Assembly: GCA_963978905.1 (NCBI GenBank)
Contig: OZ022256.1
Coordinates: forward strand, 52,376,001-52,440,000
DNA: 64,000 nucleotides
Source of the DNA: Trichostrongylus colubriformis
Lineage: Eukaryota; Nematoda; Chromadorea; Rhabditida; Trichostrongylidae
Direction: 5' to 3'
Every line of letters starts with the position of its first letter. The stretch's first letter is position 1. The notes under the pieces are model-generated. The model saw only the letters and a program-made list of their open reading frames with translations, had not been told where the DNA came from and did no database searches. Position numbers and translations under genes: made by a program. Below, one piece after another: positions 24,901 through 35,400 of the stretch.

Positions 24901-27900
24901 TCTCGCCACTCACCCATGTTCGTAGGCCACGCCCTAACAGGAGCTCCGAAACGGAGTATAGGTGTAGGCTCTTTTGGCAAAAAATTCGCGTTGTGACGTC
25001 TGTCGTGTGTCGCGATGGTCACGAGCTATGAAAAGGCACCGTTCTAGTTAGGTTTCAATAGCGATGACTGTGTGTACACCCCAGTTCAAATGTAATTCCA
25101 TCAGGCCCCAACTATTACGGCTCTCCTAACTCTCACACATCGCGTCGCGCGCGCCCACGCGGTCACAATAGCCTCAATTCCCTATCTGATGGCACACCCG
25201 CTTTCATTTCACTTAGGCTGCCACTGAGATCCCGCAACTTTCAGGGACCATTACAGGAGACGCTGGAGGACTTTTGGCATATGGTTTATACAGAGAAGTC
25301 TAGCGTGATTGTAATGTTATGTTGCTTGCGGGAAGGTGAGATTGCTAAGTACTTCGTTTGTGTAGGGGAAGCCCACACATATAATGGGAAAAAAGAAATT
25401 CTTCAACACTTATTTCATCGTATCACTGTCCACAATAGGTTTCACCTTGAATTGGTTTCTCATTCAAGAAGAAATCAAAAGATTTTATTATAAACTCCTC
25501 TCTGATCTAGCAGGTGTTTAAACGGAACCATTATGGGCTCAGGACACCCAGGTGAGTCATAACGGCGGTCGCCCCTTCAGTACGACTAACTGATAACGGG
25601 CCCAGCAAGGTACATGCCGCGCGCTGCGAGATCATTCGCGTGCAGCGGTGACTCAGTTCGAGTGTCCTGTCGCACGACCAGCAAGAGATGGTACGAATAG
25701 GCAACAAATTTTGGTTGAGTTACCTGGAAGAAACAAGAATCTCCCTTTTCAAAATTATACCATAGACCTGCTTTTTTGAGGAAACAATGAAAAATGCGTA
25801 CTGTACTATCCAAGATGCGATGAAGAATGCAGCAAATGTGGCACATATAAAGTGTTTTACAAAGAAATTCTTCCCAATCCTTGCTCTTCTGTGAAACATA
25901 GCGTTTTCACATTGAAGAATGTTCCCCGACGGTGAGCTCTCTTTGCTTCACGCTCTTATAATCCTCGTACTAATCTCGTATAAATTACTAAATGAATATG
26001 CCACGCACTGTACATCAATTTTAATACTATTGAACCAATAGCGTCCTATAAGTGTTTTCATGGCATCCAAATAAGTGGAAGAGGAGGGTTCGCTATGATA
26101 AAAAATTTTCTCGTGAGACACTCTTGGTACTTTTGCAAAGGATCAGTAATATTAGGTTGTCCCGAAAGTTCCGGAACACCTTGACCACTTTTTTTTCAAA
26201 TTTATTTCTTTACAACATAAACACATTTCAGCTAACAAGATAATGACCATTACTATCTATCATCTTCTGTCATCTATCCGGAAGCTTGCCAATCCCATCC
26301 GCCCAGAACTGTTGAGACCGCCTCGCGAAGAAACGCTCGACCTCTATCTCGATGTCGCGCTGCTTTTTGAGCTGTATCCCCTTTAGGAAGTTCTGTAGAG
26401 GGGCGAACAGGTGGTAGTCAGACGGTGCGAGGTCGGGGCTATATGGAGGGTGTGGTAGCACTTCCAGCCTAGCGTCGCCAAGGTGTCCCGGGTGAATGTT
26501 GCCAGATGTCGGCTGTCGAATAGGGCATGGGGTGTCCAAGTCGAGAGCACTTTCCGGTATCCCAGCCAAGTGAGATGCTGATCGACTGTGGTGTTCCCAC
26601 AACCGAGTAGCAGGGCTACTTCACGTGTGCTTGCCGAGGGGTTCTCCTGCACAGTTCTCCTGAGAAGCTGATCGTCAGCTCAGATGGACGGCCACTGCGT
26701 TACTGATCTTTCAGGGCTGTATCTTCAGAACGGAAGCGGGTGAACCAACGGTGGATAGTTGTGCTTGCTCGTCATGCGACGCTGATTATTTGGACCGCTT
26801 CCTTTATGGAACTCCCTCGGTAGACTCGTAGAGGTACAATGCTCGGAGTGACGTCTCGTCCATTTCGAGCTCTATTCCTTTTGTGGACAGGCGCGAATCC
26901 TTATATACCTATGGCATGGAACGTTCCTCAAAGTCAATCGACAAATGCCCTGACTATCCATCGTGGGAAGGCCCGAAAACCCTTGTCCGCCAAGGTGTTC
27001 TGGAACTTTCGGGACAGCCTAATACATAGTTCGCTGTGCAGGACTCGTCCAGGAAGGGGGTGGTCACAATAGTGGAGACTCCACCCACTCGATCACATCA
27101 CCGCGTGGCATCATTCGCATGTAGCGTGCAGGAAGCTGCACTGCGCGACTTTCGGTTTTGCACCGGGTGGCGTGTCGAGGTGACGAACGGCTCCTTTTGC
27201 ACTAGCCGAGGTACCAGCAATGGAATTTTTTCCTCTTCGGCTCGAGTTCTCCTCGAATTTGTTGAGGGTTGCTCACTTTTCTTCACAATTTTTAGGGATT
27301 CCTACGAGGTACATCACTTGTCATATAGCGAATGGCCGGATCATACTGCTCCTCTTGATCCTACTCCCACTGTTGCCTTAATCAAGCTTGCACGGAGTCT
27401 CTGTAACAACAATCCAATAGTCGTTCATTGCTCTGGAGGAATTGGACGTGCTGTGTGCTTTATTGGTAGGTTATGTACTTATTTGGAACATCAGATATCG
27501 ACTCTGTCCACGAACGCGGCGTGTATTCGCCTTCCCGTCATGGTCGTAGAGGTATCAGAGGACATTTATGGATTCATGGTTTCAAAAAGAAAAAAACCTA
27601 CTTTGAATAAATGTGGTGCTTTTGAAAAAAAAAGAATTTAGAAAAAAAACGACGTGACTTCCCGATAAGCAAGTATCCGGACTTGCAGAAGATGTCGGGG
27701 ATAAGTGCGGAACATATTATTGAGTGATGCCCCTGGAGTGAAGTATAGTATTTTAGTTAATTGTCGTTTGTTCTATTTCTGTGGGCTAAAACTAACCCTT
27801 CGCAGCGTGGAAATCGATCCCATTCTACTATTCGCAAAAACATCCATTTTTGTAGAGCAAATATTTCTTCCGAATGACATACATATGACTTGTTGCACAA

Positions 27901-29771
27901 ATTTGTGCACAAACTTAAAAGGAAAAATTTCCTAGAAAGTAAATTCCTTAAAGTTAGGAATTTGAAAAGACAAAAGACGACATGACTTATGGAATGACCC
28001 AATATATGCGCGAAACTTCCAGGTATCGACTACATCGCTCAAAAAGTTAAAGAGAACAGTGAAGTGAAAATGGTAGATATGTTGAAAGATCTGCGCAATC
28101 AACGGTTCCAAGGAGTTCAAGGCATCATACAGTACACTTTTATTCATATTTGTGTTCTGGAACTGTTTGTTCAAGTAAGCTTTCTCAGTAGTTTAAATAT
28201 CTGAAAAATTCAGTGAATCCGTTCCTGGTATACGCAACGCACTCCACTCCAGTGCAGAATCGTAGTACGATTTGGCCTCTACAATAAATTTCGATGGCCA
28301 GTCGATGTTTTATTAATCCCCGTTCAGTCGTATAACTTGTCGTCCTGTTGCTCATCGAACTAGAGTTGTCCAGTGAACCCTTGTGGCTCCAGAAACACGC
28401 AGCCGTTCGTTTCCTTCGCGCAGAGTTGGACCACTCCAACAGTACTCTGATACAAAATCGCTGACGATTAAGGGTAGAAGGCCTGGATGATTCTAAACCA
28501 GATCTAGCTTCCGGACAAAGCTTATGGAAGCTGCTCCACTCACCACTACACCTCTTCGGCTAATGTGAAGATTCAGAATAAACTATTAGGAGTTGGCAGC
28601 TGAATCATGGGGAAATATGGGAGAGGGGAGGCTTGACGTTCAGCTGGCATCGGTCCTGCCTGATGCCAATCAATAAAGTGTCGATGACGCATACCCCACT
28701 GGATCCTTTTTTCTCAATATGGATCTCTACAGGAGTTGCACAGCAATTCCTATGACACCTCGGGATGTGTAGCCTTATATCAAATTTTTCGCGCGGCCGT
28801 GACACGGCGACTTTTTTCGCGGGTCATTGCGTACATTGCGTACACTACATTCAAAGTTTTATGCCCGAATTGACCATCTCTTGATTGCGATTGTTATCAT
28901 GTAATTTTTTTAATCCTTTTAGCCATTTTATTAAACCAGCGTAGCACGGTCCAGCGTAGCTTTCACAACTTTCCTCAGCACGTTTTCCGCATAGGGTCCA
29001 CGAATATTTCCTTCTGGAAGGCTTAATGTGATCCCCCCCCCCTCCTTCGAATACTCTACGATTTGCGCTCGATAAGCAGCGAAAGTGCGTTGAGAGCAAG
29101 AAAAGCGAGTTGGTCGAGGGAAGCTGAGGTCATGGAGTGAAATTACGAGGTTTATGACTGATCATTCACTGTCTCCTTTTCTGCTTTCCCTATTAAGTCA
29201 TCATGCACCGTGGTAGCGGCAAGAGGGGGATGTGTACCCTTATGTGAGGTTTTCGCACGACGACGAGCGCTGTGCTACGCAGTGTGTGCGAGCTATGCGC
29301 GTCGTGGTAGGTGGGTCTTAGAACGATTACACGGGAATGCTAGGGGCGCGATACGCTGTTGATGTAATCGCTTCGGGACACAACAACATGACGCTTTTAG
29401 CTCGTCCGCACTGCTTCGCTTGCGATATGCCGCGGTGCGAAATCCTAACATAAGGGTACACACCCGCAAGAGGGCATAGCTGCGTGGCTCGGGCGGAGAT
29501 GCAGAGATCATGCAGCTACACCCTGCCGACGGCACCACCGCAGAGTATGAAGGCTGCCCAAATGTTATTTCTATTGGTTACAAAATCTGTTTAGGATGGG
29601 ATTCTTCCTCGCGAAGGAAAATATACAAGGTTTCTCAATTCATACGTCCATATGTTGACTAGATACAATGCAAGGATGGCCGAGATGGCAACAAAAGAAG
29701 AAGCGTCGAAAAAAGAAGAAAAGAAAACGAGAAACAAAAGTGCCTCCTCACACGACAAGCAAAGCGTCTAG
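18909..29771 (+). CDS. Cytosolic protein tyrosine phosphatase, paralogue 1 (altered active site)
   Basis: Exons 18909-18944, 19006-19065, 20715-20762, 20828-21076, 23390-23487, 24567-24690, 25245-25335, 25781-25931, 27296-27465, 28023-28174 and 29595-29771 join in frame (451 residues). The N-terminal ~130 residues are Lys/Arg-rich and low complexity. The PTP domain then shows KNRYEDVICMDSTRVIL (pTyr loop), DYIHANWM, QETLEDFWHMV, SEWPDHTAP (WPD loop), HCSGGIGRA (P loop, 27426-27452), and QRFQGVQGIIQY (Q loop). The tail is MAEMATKEEASKKEEKK-like. Cys and Arg of C-x5-R are present, but the usual Ser/Thr after the Arg is Ala, so hydrolysis may be weakened. The start exon is not fixed; one option is a short ATG exon at 16864-16890 with compatible phase, another involves 15384-15447. 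Introns hold two dead mariners and several MITEs. Confidence 0.87.
20346..20580. repeat. MITE copy, GTGTACCCTTATGTCAGG family
   Basis: About 235 bases with inverted ends: GTGTGTACCCTTATGTCAGG at the left and the complementary CTGACATAAGAGTACACA at the right. Related copies are at 29231-29463 and 36525-36740. This one lies in an intron of phosphatase paralogue 1. Confidence 0.75.
21665..22563 (+). mobile_element. Decayed mariner element (899 bp)
   Basis: The inverted ends begin TTAGGTTGATTCATAATAAA, at least 28 bases long, with TA duplications on both sides. An N-terminal transposase frame starts at 21833 and a C-terminal one runs to 22485 with the mariner motif HPPYSPDLAPSDFHLF. Frames are broken between them and the element is shorter than a full mariner (about 1.3 kb), so it is not autonomous. 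It sits in a phosphatase paralogue 1 intron. Confidence 0.9.
23990..24388. repeat. Direct repeat, two copies of about 128 bp
   Basis: 23990-24116 and 24259-24388 share CACTGCA, a CGCCCA(C/G)CGTGGGCGG hairpin, CTTCTTGTC(C/T)CATGC and a CCACAGGT(T/C)GTTTTT tail. They are diverged tandem copies of one element in a phosphatase intron. Confidence 0.65.
24799..24960. repeat. MITE copy, CAGTCCATTTCG family (diverged)
   Basis: The inverted arms carry CCATTTCGGAGC, GGGCGTGGCCTACGGAC and their complements around a CT-rich loop. It is related to 39885-40028 and 58380-58552 but its outer ends are degraded. It lies in an intron of phosphatase paralogue 1. Confidence 0.7.
26152..27022 (-). mobile_element. 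Decayed mariner element (871 bp)
   Basis: The ends are inverted copies starting TTAGGTTGTCCCGAAAGTTC, 32 bases with two mismatches, flanked by TA. On the minus strand two overlapping frames hold transposase pieces: an N-terminal helix-turn-helix part (STREVALLLGCGNTTVDQHL) and a C-terminal part with HPPYSPDLAPSDYHLF. The catalytic middle is missing. It is inserted in the intron between phosphatase exons 25781-25931 and 27296-27465. Confidence 0.9.
28766..28915. repeat. Dispersed repeat (partner at 35455-35605)
   Basis: TGTGTAGCCTTATATCAAAT and the following 150 bases match 35455-35605 in the same orientation (CACGGCGACTTT, TTGCGTACA/TTGTGCACA, then ATCTTGAT). The leading motif is shared with shorter copies at 31320-31420, 35697-35815 and 36243-36345, so these belong to one TIR family. 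Confidence 0.6.
29231..29463. repeat. MITE copy, GTGTACCCTTATGTCAGG family
   Basis: The ends TGTGTACCCTTATGTGAGG and CCTAACATAAGGGTACACA are inverted. The interior matches 20346-20580 (CAGTGTGTGCGAGCTATGCGC). It lies in the last intron of phosphatase paralogue 1. Confidence 0.75.
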
Positions 29772-29928
29772 GTTATATCTGACATATACTTGAAGTCATA
29801 CTGAAATACAAACCAACAGAAAATTTGCAAACAGTTATAGATCGGAAATTACGTACATTCTCAGTTAAGATGTCTTTCTCGAATTAATTCTCGATCTTCG
29901 CTTTATTAAAAATTCTTGAATTAGTACT

Positions 29929-29934
29929 AATAAA
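29929..29934 (+). terminator. Poly(A) signal of phosphatase paralogue 1
   Basis: AATAAA lies 158 bases after the stop codon of the last exon, supporting termination before the second phosphatase gene. Confidence 0.55.
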
Positions 29935-31651
29935 TCTTTCCTACGTGATTATGTAAACATGTAATCAATACCTTCGAGATAGGCCATGATGCCCATTCCT
30001 TTTGTATTCGCAGTGGCATGTGTAAGGAGATGAAGCCTTGTACACAGCAGCTGACTGGATTACAGTGTTGAAGGAAATTCTATGGAACACCTCGCGTTAA
30101 TCAGATTGGTCGACTTACCTTCTTGAGCCAGTAGCTCACGCTTGCTCCAATTTGCACTGACCACGCCCTATCAGCTCAACTGACTCATAGGGACCCCAAG
30201 TGGGCGTGGCTAGCGTTGGTCCGGCGGTTATGGCGCAGTGATGGTACGACGCTATTCCCGCTTGACCAAGGCTATCCGAGGCGACGCGAAAAAAGTGAAT
30301 TTTGGTAAATAAGGAAGGATCAATTTCGCCAAGAAGGTATGTCGAACCTTCTGGAAAGGCTGTTACAACCGCGAACCGCTGATATTAGTTTTTGTCCGGT
30401 GTTCAAGCGCTGATATGCTATTACCTCGGGTGAGATAAGATCATCTGCCTACATCCGTCGACCCTATATGCGTGAAATCTCGTTTCTCCACTGGGAAACG
30501 TAGAAATCAATGTTTTCGTATGAATAAAGAGGCAAGGGTGAAAGGAATCTGGGAAATGAATTTTTCCCGTACCCATATTTTTATGCCGCAATTGCTTAGT
30601 AAGACCAGCATTGCCGAAGAGTGGGACTACGTTTATGTAAATTTCTGTTCCCATCATGCGTCTCCTACCGCCGCGTACAACGGGACGGTTATTTACTATG
30701 AGGCCTCGGCCCCTCGGTCACCACTTTGAAGGGCTGCATGTTAGCCGGGTTCTCATTTTTTTCGCGTGAAACTTTGGATGCGGTCCTTAATAGGCATGCA
30801 GCATAAATGTATGAGTAACAAAGAAGCTTGTTTTCCCGTGCACCCCATTTCTTTATCTTTATTGCTCGATGTTCCCTATGAGGGCACAACTACGGGTGGG
30901 GGTCGATTGGTCGATTTTCCGCGCGACCGCCCGCAGCAAACGGCGCGGCGAGTGCTGGTCGTTTGGAATTCCGCTCAAGACGCAGTGGGATAGTACCGTA
31001 AGAGACCTTCAAAGGCCGCACGCATTTTCACCGCGGACGACAATTTGCTTTTTTTCTTATGCTTCTGTGAGAACTGAAATATTAAAGGTCATTTACCAAT
31101 GTATTATTGTTCTCTGTCATTCTGCAGTGAGCGATCCATAGAAGTTTCTGCAGAAGCATTGAGAACTGAAGAAACCTATCAGGATAACACAACAATCAAC
31201 AATAACCTGAAGTACAGTAGAAGCAGTGATAGCTTGGCCTTCATTAGCTTTTAAGGACGACGGAGAGCTCAGATTGCAGTCTTAAGATATTCTAATTCTC
31301 AACATATTATTGAAAATAGGTGCAATCTTTAAAGTTCCCTTACGGTATCAGTCCACTGCGTTTTCAGCGGAATCTCAAACGACTCGTGCTGACGGCGCCG
31401 TGAGTGCGACGCCGCAAAATGAAAATTCGACCAATCAACTCCCACCCTGCAACTATTTTATCAAAAAACGAAGCACAATTAATGCAGTCCGTTGGTGCAT
31501 ATTTGGCAAAACACTTGACACTTGACAAATACAAGTACTGACGAAGTTCATGCACCTGAAGCCTTTGCCTTTCCGTCTACTACCGGAAACCACTTACAGA
31601 ATATTGTTAGCCTGAAGGCACATCACGCGTTTGCCGGAAAGGAGTCGATTT

Positions 31652-32150
31652 GAAGGCAGCATTAGGGATAATCTAATTATTCGATATTCCATATAGAAGT
31701 CACTCACATGGAAACTAGGGGTCTAAGGAGCCTACCTATGGCAAAATCCCCGTCGGAAAGCGCCCCCTCCAGCTGTAGTGACGGCGTAAGGTTAACAGCT
31801 GACACCTCTGGATAGCAGACCCCGCTTGCAGGCGACGTAATTCCTGGTTGGCTACGATGAGATAGGCCGAGTTTATGCGGCAGGATCGAAGGTACTGCGA
31901 AGCGCTTTCGCAGTTTAAGCTTGAAGCTCACTCCAGAAAATAGATGCTGTCGTATTTCCAAGCATTCCTTTGGGTTTAATTGGTAACAAATACCATGAAA
32001 ACTAGTCCTGACTACCCGCCCTTGATGGGAAGGTCGTCCGCGTCAAGAATCAATTGTTGGTCTTTTCCTTTCGTTTTTTCTTCACCATCGTATTACTGAG
32101 CATCTCGACTTTCAAATTCGCTTTATTTTTCACGGTTCGTTCGAACTTCC
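31652..32150 (-). repeat. Dispersed AAGGCAG-family TIR element, inverted copy
   Basis: Read on the minus strand, it contains GGGGAAGTTCGAACGAA, GAAAGTCGAGATGC and GGTGAAGAAAAAACG, matching the copies at 43731, 46409, 46926 and 55806. One end reads AAGGCAGCATTAGGG. It lies between the two phosphatase genes. Confidence 0.6.
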
Positions 32151-32487
32151 CCTACATGAGCATTGGTGAGAGGCGTTGCGAGACGGGGCACCTCCACCGC
32201 TTCGCACGCAGGCTATAGGGGCGTGGCAAAAACACTCCCAACGCTCTGCTACCAATTACGAAATCAGACATATCACTTCAGACTTTCCAACGTGCAATGT
32301 GCTTCTTGGATTGGCAACAAATGGTCTACAGATGAGTGCCTACATGAAGCCCACAACCACTGCACCATTCACCGCCCGCAAGAAGATGTTTACAGCAATT
32401 TTGTTCGCATAATCCAAGTGATCACGATAACACATCATTCTAACAATTAAGAGCGCCCTCAAGAGCCGGTGAGTTTCATTTCTAGCG

Positions 32488-35400
32488 ATGTCGAAAATTC
32501 AAACAGTGCAGGGAACTACTACTGCTCCTGCAGAGGTGGGACCCATACCATTTTTTCGTAATTCTTTAATTCTATGTGCATCTTTCAGAAGAAGGAAGAT
32601 AACAAAGTATGGATAAGCAAACAGAAAAATGAAGTTGAAACTATAATGAAAGGTATGTTGCTCTGGGAACAGTGGAGCAGGTCAGTAAGCCCCTGAGCAT
32701 TCGCTGGGTCAGCATGGGACGATATACTAGCCTAGGCTGCAAAGCAGTACGTAGCATGCCGGCAAGCGCTGTCAAGTGGGAATCGCTTTGATCCATGGGC
32801 CTATGAATTACGAAAGTCTATCTGTCGATGTGTCAGTCACTCTGTCAGTCTCGTAATTTTCTGTTTGTCTGTTCGTCCACCTGTCTGAGTGGATGTCATT
32901 CCACCTGCGTACCACTGGGCATGGTGAGGCATTGTTCAAAGTTCACGATTCACGCAACTCGTGCGATTCAGGCGGAAGCAAAAACATACATATCGTTTCG
33001 GCGATTCAGACCATCGCGCGACTCGCGCGACCAGAAGATCGGTACTGATGAAGTGAATGATACGCCTGAAACGCTAACTCTGAACGATACCTATGAGAGG
33101 TGAAGGATGAGCCCGACCTGCTGAATCGACCGCTCCCACCGTAACTGTAGCAATAAGACGGTGATAACACCATCCTTCTATCATGTAAACCACTCTGTGT
33201 GTCTGTTGGCGGTATGTCGGTCGACATGCCTATCCGTTCGTCCGCAAATGAGTAATTGTGATAAGGGAGTTGATGAAGAAAACAACCACTCACGCAGATG
33301 AGCAGCCAAACGGTCTAGCCATATCATTCGTGGGTTGTGATGGCACCTACCCACTTACCTGAACGTACCGTTAGTTCATCCGCAGTCGCTACTATAGGGC
33401 GGACCGTTATAACAAAATTTCGCAGCGAGGCGTATTTCATGCAATACCTTCGTGCGGCCTAGGGGCGCTGTATGCAGTTGATTCAAATCCTAGGAGATTA
33501 CGGTGTTCTACATTTTACAATGAAGGCGCCGTCCAGGACAAAACTACATGCGGCAGTCGCTCGCTCATCGTCTTAGTGAACCCTGACTGAACGATACATA
33601 CCCCATTTTCTGGGTAAACGAGAGGCAGCAAAGGCTGATGAGCCATCCTGAACGTAATTTCACGATAACGACAACAAGTTGGACGAGATGATTGAGTGGA
33701 TGGCACTGACACCTTCAACGATCGCTCAATTATTGATGAAGTTCTTTCAGAATTACCAAATATGTATATGAGATCTGAAGCCAAATCCACCGAACCCACA
33801 TCAAGGCGTGGTAGCAAGGTACAGAAACATCTTTTCCGAAATTCGCACTGATTGAGCTTTTTCAGATTTTGCCTGTGAGATCCACACAAAATGAAGTGAG
33901 CACAAGAACAACAATGGTATGGATAGCAAAATATTAGGCCGTCATACTTTGCGATGTCGGCGGCAGAGCGTGGCTGTGTGTCTCTGCGTCTCCACCAGCG
34001 GCACCCTGTCTCGTGCCTGCACTGTCTCTGCACCTCCCCGTGCCATTCTGTCTCACTGCCTGTGAATGCAGCCACGCTTTGCTGGCGCAAGGTATGAACA
34101 CTGCCTTCGAGGCATCCTACGGCTAGAGTTGGCTAGGCGTGCTGCCATCTGCTAACAAAATGGTCGAAACAGGCAGAATTTCGTAGCCGTAGACAGCCGG
34201 CGCCGAATCGGCCTACTTTAGAAGTAGCAACACGGATCTCGAAACTGTGCAGCATGAGCCTAAACATTCAGGATATCGTTTCGGATGATAACCGATACAA
34301 GTGGTGCACCAGGCTATTGTCACAGTCGGTGAGTGGATTGATTCCTCCCCATAGAACGTTTTGCTTGCTCGGTTGTATTCGTGCGAGAAGCTTACAGGAC
34401 CCTCTTCGGAGCCCATGGAGGTCTTTATTACTAAGGTCGCATTCATACTCTCCATCGGCAATTGAGTACCCGCCGCCTCTGACGCCGGGACTATTGCGAC
34501 GCGCTTCATATGTAGCTCGATCGAATCATACACCAGGAATTGCGGTCGTGGCGAGAGCCGATTCTGTAGAGGAAGCCCGTGTAAATATTGCCATGGTGCA
34601 AAACTGTATTCAAAATATTCAAACGCAATAGTGCCAGGGTCCGGTGGTGGGCATCTAGACTGCCGACGTCGGCGCCAGTGCCGCAAAGTGTGAAAGCGGC
34701 CGAACGGGGTGTCACGGAAAGCATTCCAAAATCGCGATAAGACATGGGGAAGCGACGCTGCACCTGCTTCTGTACCACCACTAGGTTATTAAATGCTCCG
34801 AACGTTGAACATCAGATAAAGATATGATCTACCAATAAAGATATGTTGATCCAGTGGATATGCTGAAGATTATTTCATAAAAAAGATACTAAGTTGAAAG
34901 ACGACATTGTTATTATTACACGTCACCTTGAAGCTATGAAAAAGGTTCCAACGCTTTGAAAATTGACGTATAAACGCTATGTAGAGTTTGTAAAAAACAT
35001 GTGAAGCACACGCACTTAATGGGGAGTGGAAGCCTCAGAATTATAAAGTTGAAATCACAGACATTCTGAAATTCCAACTGATAAACATTCTTTTTAGAAC
35101 ACAACAGTTTTGAGGAAAGAATTTGTTAAAAACAAGAAATATAAGCCCTCCGACTATACATTCGAGGCGTATAAGAAACATGAGGCGAAAAACAGGTATA
35201 CGCATCTATACTGTGATATAGACGTCTGGTGAGGAAATCTGCTGATGTTATCGAATGTTGGACCCCTTCCTGTAGCTGGAAATAGATTAGTGATGACTCA
35301 ATCCTTCAGCCGAAATACCATTTTAATAGGTAGAGATAATCATAATCTGGCAGACAGCAAGCTCAACACTCTTCCGGCTAGAGTGCATAAGCTGCGGTTA

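Noticed and set aside
27036..27641. 201-residue plus-strand ORF as a single-exon phosphatase
   Set aside because: Only 27296-27465 matches the phosphatase; the rest is intron read through in the same frame, as the paralogue's exon borders show.
30206..30290. tRNA-like ATGGCGCAGTGATGG on the plus strand
   Set aside because: An A-box-like match only; no B box at the right spacing and no acceptor stem.
33515..34090. 191-residue minus-strand ORF, one of the longest in the window
   Set aside because: No domain, mixed low-quality composition, no splice context, and it overlaps repeat-like sequence in a phosphatase intron.
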